From positions 186,001 to 250,000 of the forward strand of contig NZ_WAGX01000008.1 of assembly GCF_008830185.1 (NCBI RefSeq): DNA of 64,000 bases. The letters run 5' to 3'. Position numbers and translations under genes: made by a program. Every line of letters begins with the position of its first letter. Position 1 is the first letter of the stretch. The DNA comes from Candidatus Galacturonatibacter soehngenii (GTDB taxonomy: Bacteria > Bacillota > Clostridia > Lachnospirales > Lachnospiraceae). The notes under the pieces were generated by a model. The model did not search any database. It was not told where the DNA came from and saw nothing but the letters and a program-made list of their open reading frames with translations. Positions 17,281 through 25,410 of the stretch are shown piece after piece.

Positions 17281-17697
17281 ATGGATGTTAGGAATTGTAG
17301 AAAATGTAGAAAGTTATTTAACTATATAGGAGGGCAACAAATATGTCCCTCTTGTCAGGCGGCGTTAGAAGAAGAATTTCAAAAAGTGAAGAGTTATTTA
17401 AGGGAGCATCCAAAAGCAACAATGGTAGTCATATCAGAAGATAATGGTGTAAGCGTTGCGCAGATTAAGCAGTGGATTCGAGAAGAAAGATTATCTTTTA
17501 CAGAGGATTCTCCCGTTGCTATTGAATGTGAAAATTGTAATGCAATGATACGAACAGGAAGATATTGCAAAAGTTGTAAAGCAATTCTTGCAAATAGCAT
17601 GAACGAAGTAATTAAAAAGCCAAGAAAAGAATTACCGACTCAGGAAAGAAGACCAATTAGAGAAAAAGAAAGAATGCGTTTTCTAGATAAACAATAA
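17281..17697 (+). CDS. yvyF: Flagellar operon protein YvyF (TIGR03826-like)
   Basis: A 138-residue protein. The N-terminal zinc ribbon (CRKCRKLF...CPSC) is followed by a helix-turn-helix-like region (DNGVSVAQIKQWIREERLSF) and a second zinc ribbon (CENCNAMIRTGRYCKSCK); the tail is basic. This layout matches YvyF/FlgM-operon proteins encoded between comFC and flgM in Bacillus. Here a terminator follows instead of flgM, so the pair comF-yvyF is detached from the rest of the flagellar operon. Probable role: regulation linked to flagella; the exact function is not established. Confidence 0.85.
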   Translation: MDVRNCRKCRKLFNYIGGQQICPSCQAALEEEFQKVKSYLREHPKATMVVISEDNGVSVAQIKQWIREERLSFTEDSPVAIECENCNAMIRTGRYCKSCKAILANSMNEVIKKPRKELPTQERRPIREKERMRFLDKQ

Positions 17698-17737
17698 GAA
17701 AGTCCCCGCAGTTATTCGTTAATTGTGGGGACTTTTG
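17698..17737 (+). terminator. Rho-independent terminator after yvyF
   Basis: AAAGTCCCCGCA (17699-17710) pairs with TGTGGGGACTTT (17724-17735); short T-run. Confidence 0.8.
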
Positions 17738-17751
17738 GGATAATAAAAATC

Positions 17752-17780
17752 TTTCCATTAAGTACTAGATATGATATAAT
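17752..17780 (+). promoter_or_regulatory. Promoter of the membrane pair/cdaA operon
   Basis: TTTCCA (17752-17757), 17-bp spacer, TATAAT (17775-17780) with an upstream TG (extended -10). It sits 40 nt before the first ATG. Confidence 0.55.
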
Positions 17781-17819
17781 CAAGCTGATGCTTAAAAGAA
17801 ACAGTGTAAGAGGTGACAC

Positions 17820-18275
17820 ATGTTAAATGAAGATAGAATTAAATTAATGACCAAAATGGCGTCTTATGAATCGAAAGAAGGAAAAAAACAAATACCGATT
17901 TCAAAATTTTTTCGAATCGACTATGTTACACTAAATATGTTAAAATCAGCCATAAGTATTACAATTGCATTTTGCTTGATTGTGGTTATGTGGGTTTCCT
18001 ATAAAGCAGATTTTTTTATGAGTAACATTCATAAAATGGATTTACTTACACTTGGTAAATCCATATTTAAATATTATGTATTGGTTCTAGCTGTCTATTT
18101 GATAATTGCTTACTTTGTATACATGGTTAAATACCATAATGCAAGAAATGGAGTTAAAAAGTATTATGGTCAATTAAAAAGATTAAGTAAGCTATACGAA
18201 AAAGAAGGATATGAAAGTGACAGTAGAAAAAGCTTAGGAGGTAAAACTGAACATGACCATTTTACTGGAATTTAG
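17820..18275 (+). CDS. Unrecognised membrane protein, two TM segments
   Basis: A 151-residue protein that I do not recognise. A basic, soluble N-terminus of ~40 residues is followed by TM1 (~45-64, ISITIAFCLIVVMWVS) and TM2 (~83-105, YYVLVLAVYLIIAYFVYMV), with a short loop between. The C-terminus is basic with a likely helix (KKYYGQLKRLSKLYEKEGYE). The ribosome site AAGAGGTG precedes the ATG. Its end overlaps the start of the next membrane gene by 23 nt, so translation is probably coupled. It is first in the line leading to cdaA-cdaR-glmM, hinting at an envelope or c-di-AMP-related role, which is inference from position only. Confidence 0.8.
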   Translation: MLNEDRIKLMTKMASYESKEGKKQIPISKFFRIDYVTLNMLKSAISITIAFCLIVVMWVSYKADFFMSNIHKMDLLTLGKSIFKYYVLVLAVYLIIAYFVYMVKYHNARNGVKKYYGQLKRLSKLYEKEGYESDSRKSLGGKTEHDHFTGI

Positions 18276-19254
18276 AGAGAAGCTTAAGATATTTTACAGT
18301 AAGCATGATATGTATATTAGGCCATTCATAAAATGTATTGTGACTTTTATTACATTAACAACTATAAATGCGAATATTGGATTTATGACGAGGCTAACAA
18401 ACCCTGTTCTTGTTATAATGGTTGCTTTAGCCTCTACCTTTTTACCATTTAATGCGGTGTTAGTATTGGCAGCAATCTTTATGGTTGCACATTTTTATGC
18501 AGCTTCGCTACCCGTTGCTTTAGTTGCATTAGCAATTATTTTACTCATGTTTTTATTGTATTATCGATTTTCACCGAAAGAAAGTTATCTGGTACTATTA
18601 ACACCAATTGGTTTTATGTTGAAAATACCATTTATCTTACCCTTACTTGGTGGTTTACTTGGTACTCCATTATCAGCTTTTCCTATCGCCTTTGGAGTGA
18701 TATTGTATTATCTAATGTATTCAGTTAAGCAAAACGCTTCTGTTATCAATAATTCAGAAGCAAGTAATATGCTACAAACTTATACTTATTTAATTGATAA
18801 CATTTTAAATAATAAAGAGATGCTTGTTTGCATTTTGGCATTTACGGTAACAATTTTAGTAGTATATTTAATTCGAAGGCTTTCCATTGACTATTCATGG
18901 AGTATCGCAATTGTACTTGGAGCAATAACCAATTTGCTTATTATGCTTGTTTGTGACTATATGCTTAATATATCATATAATATCTTATGGTTAATTATAG
19001 GCATTTGTATCTCGGTTGGACTTGCGTTTTGTGTTAAGTTCATGGCTTTTCACGTGGATTATACAAGAACAGAACATGTACAATTTGAAGATGATGAATA
19101 TTATTATTATGTAAAAGCAATACCGAAGATAAGTATTACATCAAGAGAAAAGAAGGTAAAAAGAATAAATCCACAGAAAAAGATGACTAAGAGAACTTCG
19201 TTATCTTTAACAGAGGAAATTGATTTGGAAAATGAATTGAAAGATTTGAAATAA
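18253..19254 (+). CDS. Unrecognised polytopic membrane protein upstream of cdaA
   Basis: A 333-residue protein not assigned to a family by eye. It has about eight hydrophobic segments between residues ~20 and 265 (for example VMVALASTFLPFNAVLVLAA, LVALAIILLMFLLYYR, ILWLIIGICISVGLAFCV). An acidic/Tyr-rich turn (DDEYYYYVKAIP) and a highly basic cytoplasmic tail (REKKVKRINPQKKMTKR) follow. The start follows TTAGGAGGT inside the preceding gene. The cdaA start is 24 nt downstream, strongly suggesting one operon. No transport or catalytic motif was seen; it could be a scaffold or permease acting with its 151-aa neighbour. Confidence 0.85.
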   Translation: MTILLEFREKLKIFYSKHDMYIRPFIKCIVTFITLTTINANIGFMTRLTNPVLVIMVALASTFLPFNAVLVLAAIFMVAHFYAASLPVALVALAIILLMFLLYYRFSPKESYLVLLTPIGFMLKIPFILPLLGGLLGTPLSAFPIAFGVILYYLMYSVKQNASVINNSEASNMLQTYTYLIDNILNNKEMLVCILAFTVTILVVYLIRRLSIDYSWSIAIVLGAITNLLIMLVCDYMLNISYNILWLIIGICISVGLAFCVKFMAFHVDYTRTEHVQFEDDEYYYYVKAIPKISITSREKKVKRINPQKKMTKRTSLSLTEEIDLENELKDLK

Positions 19255-19278
19255 AAAAGACGGAAAGGGTGTGATGAG

Positions 19279-20160
19279 ATGAGTAATATAGAAAACTTTT
19301 TTGAAAGCTATTTATTTGGCTTGTCCCTTCCTGATATGAAAGTTACGGATTTAATTGAAATAATATTAATCGCTTTTGTAATATATGAAATCATGTTATG
19401 GGTAAAGAATACAAGAGCGTGGATGCTATTTAAAGGAATTATTTTTTTAATGGTTTTCATCTTATTTGCATCCATTTTTGAGATGAATATCATATTATGG
19501 ATAGCAAGTAAAACCATTAATGTTGGTATCATAGCAGTTATTATTATTTTTCAGCCGGAGCTTAGAAAGGCACTGGAGCAACTTGGAAGAAAAAATATTT
19601 TGACCAGTTTGTTTCCGATCGATGCACAAAGAAACGGTGATGAACGATTTAGCGATAAGACTGTAAATGAGATTACAAGAGCAGTTTTTGAAATGGGAAG
19701 CGTAAGAACAGGAGCACTAATCGTCATTGAGCGTGATATTAGTTTGATGGACTATGAGAATACCGGTATCGCAGTCGATTCTATTATATCCAGTCAATTA
19801 TTGATTAATATATTCGAACATAATACTCCATTGCATGATGGAGCTGTTATTGTCAGAGGAAATCGTGTAGCAGCAGCTACTTGTTACTTACCATTGTCAG
19901 ATAACATGGGACTAAGTAAAGACCTTGGAACAAGACACAGGGCAGGAATTGGAATTAGTGAGGTTTCAGATTCTATGACGATTATAGTATCTGAAGAAAC
20001 TGGAAAAGTTTCAATTGCTATGGGCGGCGAGTTGACGCGTAATGTGGATGCAGAATTCTTACGAAGTAAATTATATGCACTGCAAAATAAAAGTATTGAG
20101 GGTGGAAGATTTCGAAAAACAAAAGGGAGGGTTAAGAATGAAAAAAAAGTTAACTCATAA
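19279..20160 (+). CDS. cdaA: Diadenylate cyclase CdaA (c-di-AMP synthase)
   Basis: A 293-residue membrane-bound diadenylate cyclase that condenses two ATP into cyclic di-AMP, a second messenger for potassium, osmolyte and cell-wall control. Three TM segments (~22-42, 49-67, 70-90) precede the DAC domain. The catalytic DGA motif is at 187-189 (PLHDGAVIV) and RHR at 219-221 (LGTRHRAG), both intact. The C-terminal tail is Lys/Arg-rich. The cdaR gene starts 23 nt before its stop. The cdaA-cdaR-glmM order is conserved in Firmicutes; both neighbours are known to bind and modulate the enzyme. Confidence 0.96.
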   Translation: MSNIENFFESYLFGLSLPDMKVTDLIEIILIAFVIYEIMLWVKNTRAWMLFKGIIFLMVFILFASIFEMNIILWIASKTINVGIIAVIIIFQPELRKALEQLGRKNILTSLFPIDAQRNGDERFSDKTVNEITRAVFEMGSVRTGALIVIERDISLMDYENTGIAVDSIISSQLLINIFEHNTPLHDGAVIVRGNRVAAATCYLPLSDNMGLSKDLGTRHRAGIGISEVSDSMTIIVSEETGKVSIAMGGELTRNVDAEFLRSKLYALQNKSIEGGRFRKTKGRVKNEKKVNS

Positions 20161-21412
20161 CTGGGGTTTAAAAATCCTTTCCACCTTATTTGCGATTGTG
20201 CTTTGGCTTATTGTTGTAAATATTATCGATCCAGTGGAAAAAAAATCATTTAATAACGTAGCAGTTACAATCCGAAATGAATCTGTAATTGAAAACCAAG
20301 GAAAAGTCTATGATATTATAGATAACAGTGATGTGATAAGTATAACGGTAAAAGGCAGAAGATCTGCACTTGCCAATATGAAATCATCTGACTTTGTAGC
20401 GATTGCCGATATGAAAGAAATGATTGTCATGGATACCATACCAATTATTGAAATAAGTGCTACGAAAAATAATAATAAAATTAGCGAGATTATTCCAAAA
20501 ACACAAACGGTAAAAATTAGTGTGGAAGACTCTGCTACAAAACAGTTTGCAATTACAACATCTACCAGTGGTACATTGGTGGAAGGGTATGCAGTAGGCG
20601 ATATAACTTGTTTTCCAAGTGTTTTAAAAGTTACAGGAGCTGCGTCTGTTGTAAATAAAATTAATAAAGTAATGGTTACAGTGGAAGTAAGTGATGTGAC
20701 CACAACGATTAGCCAATCAGCTACTCCCAAATTTTATGATAGCGATGGAGATGTAATAGAAGCCACAAGTCTTGAATACTCAACTGATAAAATATCTGTT
20801 ACCGTTGATTTGTTAAAAACAAAAGAAGTTAGTTTGAATTTTAAAGTTAAGGGAACACCGTCAGATGATTATCAATACGTAGAAAGTGTATATTCACCTG
20901 ACACAATTACAATAGCAGGAGATGAGGAAGAACTTGCTCTAATTAGTTCCTTGGATATTAATAAAGATGAAGATGCGATTAATCTCAATGGAGCTACAGA
21001 TAACATACAACAAATTGTTGATATAACCAGTTATCTTCCTAGTACCGTGCGCTTAGTAGATTCTAGCGAAGCATCAATATTAGTGACTGCGATATTAGAG
21101 AAGAAGACAACGAAGAACATTGAACTATCAAAAAATAATATTAAGCTTTCAAATCTGTCTTCTAGACTATCATTTAATTATGCAAATAATGATAATATCA
21201 TAGTTAAGGTAAAAGGGCTTGCTGAAAATATAAGTAAAATTACTGCGGATGATATTACTGCAAGTATAGATTTAAAGGATATAAGTGAGACAGGAACAAA
21301 GACGCTACCAGTTAGTTTATCCCTATCGGGTGAATTAGATGCCCAAATAGATGGAGAAGTTACGGTAGAGGCAGTAATAACAAAAAGTAATACAAGTACA
21401 AATAGACAATAA
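20138..21412 (+). CDS. cdaR: CdaA regulatory protein CdaR (YbbR domains)
   Basis: A 424-residue protein with one N-terminal TM (NWGLKILSTLFAIVLWLIVV, ~7-26) and an extracytoplasmic region made of about four YbbR repeats of ~80 residues (recurring patterns such as VKVTGAASVVNKI and ITIAGDEEELALISSL). In other Firmicutes CdaR regulates the cyclase CdaA through the membrane. I chose the ATG at 20138 because AGGGAGGG precedes it; the longer frame runs inside cdaA. It overlaps cdaA by 23 nt and ends 21 nt before glmM. Distinct from the sugar-diacid regulator also called CdaR. Confidence 0.92.
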   Translation: MKKKLTHNWGLKILSTLFAIVLWLIVVNIIDPVEKKSFNNVAVTIRNESVIENQGKVYDIIDNSDVISITVKGRRSALANMKSSDFVAIADMKEMIVMDTIPIIEISATKNNNKISEIIPKTQTVKISVEDSATKQFAITTSTSGTLVEGYAVGDITCFPSVLKVTGAASVVNKINKVMVTVEVSDVTTTISQSATPKFYDSDGDVIEATSLEYSTDKISVTVDLLKTKEVSLNFKVKGTPSDDYQYVESVYSPDTITIAGDEEELALISSLDINKDEDAINLNGATDNIQQIVDITSYLPSTVRLVDSSEASILVTAILEKKTTKNIELSKNNIKLSNLSSRLSFNYANNDNIIVKVKGLAENISKITADDITASIDLKDISETGTKTLPVSLSLSGELDAQIDGEVTVEAVITKSNTSTNRQ

Positions 21413-21433
21413 TTGGGAATGAATGGAGAAAAA

Positions 21434-22783
21434 ATGGGTAGATTATTTGGAACTGATGGAGTAAGAGGAATTGCAAATAGTGAGCTGACAATTGAGCTTG
21501 CTATGAAACTTGGGCAGGCGGGTGCCTATGTTCTTACAAAAGAGAATGCACATAAGCCTACCATTATAGTAGGATGTGATACTAGAATTTCGGGTGGAAT
21601 GCTTGCAAACGCACTAATGGCTGGAATTTGCTCGGTTGGTGCAAATGCAATATATTTAGGAGTACTCCCAACGCCTGCAGTCGCATATTTGACAAGAAAA
21701 TATAAGGTGGACGCAGGAGTTGTAATTTCAGCATCACATAATCCAATGGAGTTTAATGGAATTAAATTCTTTAATTCAGAAGGTTACAAACTATCAGATA
21801 GTTTAGAGGATGAGATTGAAGCGCTTATCAATAACCAGATGACAAATATAAGTATGCCAATTGGAGCAGAGATTGGAAGAGTTGAATATAAATATGATGC
21901 AAAAGATGACTATGTAAAGTTTGCAAAATCTGTAGTTAATGTTGATCTTACTGGTATCAAAATTGTAATAGATTGTGCCGAAGGTGCAGCCTACTATACG
22001 GCAGTTGAAACTTTAAAAGGATTGGGAGCTGATGTGGTTTCTATCCATATTAATCCAGATGGCACCAATATTAATTCAAACTGTGGCTCAACTCATATGG
22101 AGGAGCTAAAGGCAAGAGTTGTGTATGAAAAAGCAGCGCTTGGCTTGGCGTTTGATGGTGATGCAGATCGTTTGCTTGCAGTGGATGAAAATGGAAAGCT
22201 AGTAGATGGCGATGAATTAATGGCAATCTGTGGCTATTATTTAAAGGAAACGAATCGATTAAAAAATAATACCATTGTAGCTACTGTTATGAGTAATTTA
22301 GGCTTTATGTTAATGGGACAAAAAAATGGACTTAACATAGAACAAACTAAAGTTGGAGATCGTTACGTGTTGGAACGAATGATTGAAATAGGTGCAAATC
22401 TTGGGGGCGAGCAGTCAGGTCATATTATATTTCTTGATGAAAACACAACAGGAGATGGATTGATCAGTGCGCTGCATTTATTGGAAGTCATTGTAAATAC
22501 AAAGAAGCCACTATCCGAACTTGCATCGATTATGGAGGTTATGCCTCAGGCTTTAGTCAATGCCAAGGTTCCTACACATAAAAAAGATAAATATATGGAA
22601 TATCCAGAAATAGCAGAAGCGATTCAAAGAATTGAAGAACGATTTGCGGGAGAAGGAAGAGTATTGATTCGACCATCTGGTACGGAGCCTCTGGTTCGAG
22701 TTATGATAGAAGGGAAAGACCAGGAGATTATTGAAAGGGAAGCTACGGATTTAGCAGAACTAATTACGAAGACTATAATATAG
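21434..22783 (+). CDS. glmM: Phosphoglucosamine mutase
   Basis: GlmM converts glucosamine-6-phosphate to glucosamine-1-phosphate on the way to UDP-GlcNAc for peptidoglycan. At 449 residues the length is normal. It starts MGRLFGTDGVRG, has the phosphoserine loop VISASHNPMEFNG (S101), the Mg-binding loop FDGDADR near 240 and the C-terminal substrate-phosphate loop RPSGTEPLVRVM. I chose the ATG at 21434, behind TGGAGAAAA, rather than the TTG 21 nt upstream. It is third in the cdaA operon; GlmM is known to bind CdaA and lower c-di-AMP synthesis, linking wall precursor supply to signalling. Confidence 0.96.
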   Translation: MGRLFGTDGVRGIANSELTIELAMKLGQAGAYVLTKENAHKPTIIVGCDTRISGGMLANALMAGICSVGANAIYLGVLPTPAVAYLTRKYKVDAGVVISASHNPMEFNGIKFFNSEGYKLSDSLEDEIEALINNQMTNISMPIGAEIGRVEYKYDAKDDYVKFAKSVVNVDLTGIKIVIDCAEGAAYYTAVETLKGLGADVVSIHINPDGTNINSNCGSTHMEELKARVVYEKAALGLAFDGDADRLLAVDENGKLVDGDELMAICGYYLKETNRLKNNTIVATVMSNLGFMLMGQKNGLNIEQTKVGDRYVLERMIEIGANLGGEQSGHIIFLDENTTGDGLISALHLLEVIVNTKKPLSELASIMEVMPQALVNAKVPTHKKDKYMEYPEIAEAIQRIEERFAGEGRVLIRPSGTEPLVRVMIEGKDQEIIEREATDLAELITKTII

Positions 22784-22813
22784 AAAACTTGAGAAAAATG
22801 GAGGTATTGCAAT

Positions 22814-23077
22814 ATGGTAAGCCAAAAAGTGGTTATTAAAAATCCGACAGGATTACATTTAAGGCCAGCTGGGATTTTATGTAAAGAAGCAATGCAATTT
22901 AAATCATTAATTACATTTAGTTATGGAGGAAACACTGCAAATGCCAAGAGTGTGTTAAGCGTACTTGGAGCATGTGTAAAATCAGGAGATGAAATTGAAT
23001 TAATCTGTGATGGAGAAGATGAAGAAGAGGCATTAAAAGCCCTTGTTGAAGCTGTTGAGAGTGGTTTGGGTGAATAG
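22814..23077 (+). CDS. HPr-family phosphocarrier protein
   Basis: An 87-residue HPr fold. The phosphorylatable His is in NPTGLHLRPAG (about residue 15), and the regulatory Ser context AKSVLSVLGA (about residue 46-47) is also present. It therefore has both the PTS phosphotransfer and the HprK-type sites and is not a Crh-like (His-lacking) paralogue. It could be the general HPr (ptsH) or a dedicated copy. The location, 30 nt after glmM and 2 nt before leuA, is unusual because ptsH commonly sits beside ptsI. A good TGGAGGT site precedes the ATG. Confidence 0.88.
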   Translation: MVSQKVVIKNPTGLHLRPAGILCKEAMQFKSLITFSYGGNTANAKSVLSVLGACVKSGDEIELICDGEDEEEALKALVEAVESGLGE

Positions 23078-23079
23078 TA

Positions 23080-24738
23080 ATGTTAAACTATAAAAAATAC
23101 AAAAGAGTACCCGTTGTTAACTTTAGTGAGAGAGAATGGCCAAGCAAACAAATAGGAAAAGCGCCAACGTGGTGTAGTGTTGATTTAAGAGATGGAAATC
23201 AGGCTCTTATTGAACCTATGGTGGTGGAAGAAAAAATTGAATTTTTTCAACTTTTGGTTAAGCTTGGATTTAAAGAGATAGAGGTTGGTTTTCCAGCTGC
23301 GTCGCAAATTGAATTTGATTTTTTAAGACAGTTAGTGGATCGTAAGTTAATTCCAGATGATGTTGTGGTACAAGTTCTTGTTCAGTGCCGTGAGCATCTC
23401 ATTCAAAGGACGTTTGAAGCTTTAGAAGGTATAAAAACTGCTATTGTACACATCTATAATTCTACTTCGACATTGCAAAGAGAAGTGGTATTTGGAAAAA
23501 GTAAGGAGCAAATAAAAGAAATAGCATTAGAAGGAACAAGACTTGTAAAAAAGTATGCAAATGAATTTGATGGCAGTATTATATTAGAATATTCACCTGA
23601 AAGCTTTACGGGAACAGAGTTAGAGTTTGCGCTGGATATCTGTAATGCAGTACAAGAAGAATGGAAACCAACACCAGATAACAAGATGATTCTTAACTTG
23701 CCAGCAACCGTTGAAATGACAACACCAAATGTCTATGCAGATCAAATAGAATGGATGCACAAGCACTTAAGTAACAGAGAAAGCATTCTTTTAAGTGTTC
23801 ATCCTCATAATGATAGAGGGACTGGTATTGCTGCCACAGAGCTTGCGCTGCTTGCAGGTGCAGAGCGTGTGGAGGGAACATTATTTGGGAATGGAGAACG
23901 AACAGGCAACGTTGATATATTGACACTTGCTTATAACATGTTCTCTCAAGGAATCAATCCGGTTCTAGAACTTGATTGCATCAATGAAATTATAGAAGTA
24001 TATGAAAGATGTTGTAAAATACCGGTGCATGTAAGACATCCATATGCAGGTAAACTTGTATTTACTGCGTTTTCTGGTTCACATCAGGATGCGATTAATA
24101 AGGGAGTAAAGGCATTAAAAGAAAAAAATGCATCTGTTTGGGAAGTACCATATCTACCAATCGATCCTAGTGATGTTGGCAGAGAATATGAACCAATCGT
24201 ACGTATTAATAGCCAATCAGGTAAAGGCGGGGTTGCTTTTGTTATGGATACTTTCTTTGGATATAAGTTACCAAAAGGTATGCATAAGGAATTTGCAGAT
24301 GTAATTCAGGCACTATCTGAAAGACAAGGAGAAGTAGAACCAGAACAAATTATGAGCCAGTTCTCAAAAGAGTATTTAGTATTGAATACTCCTTATGAAT
24401 TTGCTAAATGTGAGATTACTGATATTGGGGATAGTGATACACATGCTAAGTTATCTTTTAAATATAATAGTGAAATTATTATTAGTGAAGAAGATGGGAA
24501 CGGACCAATTGATGCAGTTCGAAATGCGTTAAAGAAGAAAACAGGTATCGATGTGAAAGTGCTAGATTATTCAGAGCATGCATTAGGTGAAGGGTCACAC
24601 GCAAAGGCGGCGGCGTATATTCAAGTGATGGACAAAGAGACAAGAAAGGTAACGTATGGCGTTGGTGTGAGTTCCAATATTACAAGAGCTTCTATTAGGG
24701 CATTGTTTAGTGCAATTAACCGCCTTAGTATAAAATAG
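23080..24738 (+). CDS. leuA: 2-isopropylmalate synthase, long LeuA form
   Basis: A 552-residue enzyme that condenses acetyl-CoA with 2-oxoisovalerate, the first committed step of leucine synthesis. The HMGL-like barrel begins at WCSVDLRDGNQAL with the metal-binding Asp, continues with LSVHPHNDRGTGIAATELAL (metal His pair) and GNGERTGNVDI. A linker leads to the C-terminal LeuA regulatory dimer domain (residues ~430-552, SHAKAAAYIQV), where leucine feedback normally binds. The N-terminal style (REWPSKQIGKAPTW) is that of the TIGR00970-type enzymes rather than the E. coli form. It begins 2 nt after the HPr stop, so the two are surely co-transcribed. No leader peptide or T-box is visible. Confidence 0.93.
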   Translation: MLNYKKYKRVPVVNFSEREWPSKQIGKAPTWCSVDLRDGNQALIEPMVVEEKIEFFQLLVKLGFKEIEVGFPAASQIEFDFLRQLVDRKLIPDDVVVQVLVQCREHLIQRTFEALEGIKTAIVHIYNSTSTLQREVVFGKSKEQIKEIALEGTRLVKKYANEFDGSIILEYSPESFTGTELEFALDICNAVQEEWKPTPDNKMILNLPATVEMTTPNVYADQIEWMHKHLSNRESILLSVHPHNDRGTGIAATELALLAGAERVEGTLFGNGERTGNVDILTLAYNMFSQGINPVLELDCINEIIEVYERCCKIPVHVRHPYAGKLVFTAFSGSHQDAINKGVKALKEKNASVWEVPYLPIDPSDVGREYEPIVRINSQSGKGGVAFVMDTFFGYKLPKGMHKEFADVIQALSERQGEVEPEQIMSQFSKEYLVLNTPYEFAKCEITDIGDSDTHAKLSFKYNSEIIISEEDGNGPIDAVRNALKKKTGIDVKVLDYSEHALGEGSHAKAAAYIQVMDKETRKVTYGVGVSSNITRASIRALFSAINRLSIK

Positions 24739-24753
24739 TAAGTGGGTAAAAAT

Positions 24754-25410
24754 ATGAAAGATAAAATTATATTGCTGTTTGAAAAATATGGGAAACTGTT
24801 TGTTTTGCTTTGTATCGCCATTGCAATCATTGGAATAATAGCAAGTTATCTATTTCCAAATGAATCCTTTGATTCAAGCGACATAAATATTGAAGAAAAT
24901 GCTGATTTTAAAATTCCTCTCACACAGGGAAGTGTTGTTGAGTATAATTGTAACACTGGAAAGAGACCAATGGCAGGAATACAAGTTTTTATTTCAAAAG
25001 AAGGCGCTGAATTTAGTGATGGAAAGGTTCATTATGAGGTTTATAACAAGGATGGTTCCGTTCATTTAGGGAGCGGAGAACAACTGCTTAAAGATATTGC
25101 AGATGGGCAATTTGTTTATCTTCCTTTTAAAGGTATGAAAGAATGCATGGGAGATATTAAAATTAAATTCTTCTATACAGGAAGTGAGTCAATAGCGCCT
25201 GCACTTATTGCGAATCAAGATGAGATAGAAGAGGTAAGTACAATTGCAGATGGAACACGTATCAAAGGTAATATCAAAGCAAGCTATATTTATATCAACG
25301 AAACACATCCGTTGGTTTTTGATCTAAAGATTATGTTAGCGGTATTTATGACAGTATTTTTTACACTTGAGAGTAAGAAGAAACAGAAAGCGAATGAAGC
25401 ATATGAATAG
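24754..25410 (+). CDS. Unrecognised membrane-anchored protein with extracytoplasmic domain
   Basis: A 218-residue protein with one TM near each end (FVLLCIAIAIIGIIASYLF ~14-33; LKIMLAVFMTVFFTL ~190-205) and a ~150-residue beta-rich domain between. The latter includes VEYNCNTGKRPMAGIQVFIS, suggesting a carbohydrate-binding-like beta sandwich, though I do not recognise the family. I chose the ATG at 24754; a GTG at 24742 is the alternative. The next gene, a DUF2142-type membrane protein, overlaps its 3' end, and both contain a comparable extracytoplasmic beta domain. They look like a functional pair in surface glycan assembly. Confidence 0.72.
   Translation: MKDKIILLFEKYGKLFVLLCIAIAIIGIIASYLFPNESFDSSDINIEENADFKIPLTQGSVVEYNCNTGKRPMAGIQVFISKEGAEFSDGKVHYEVYNKDGSVHLGSGEQLLKDIADGQFVYLPFKGMKECMGDIKIKFFYTGSESIAPALIANQDEIEEVSTIADGTRIKGNIKASYIYINETHPLVFDLKIMLAVFMTVFFTLESKKKQKANEAYE

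Noticed and set aside
20308-20730. 140-codon open frame on the - strand
   Set aside because: It is the antisense of the YbbR repeats of cdaR, a hydrophobic shadow with no start signals.
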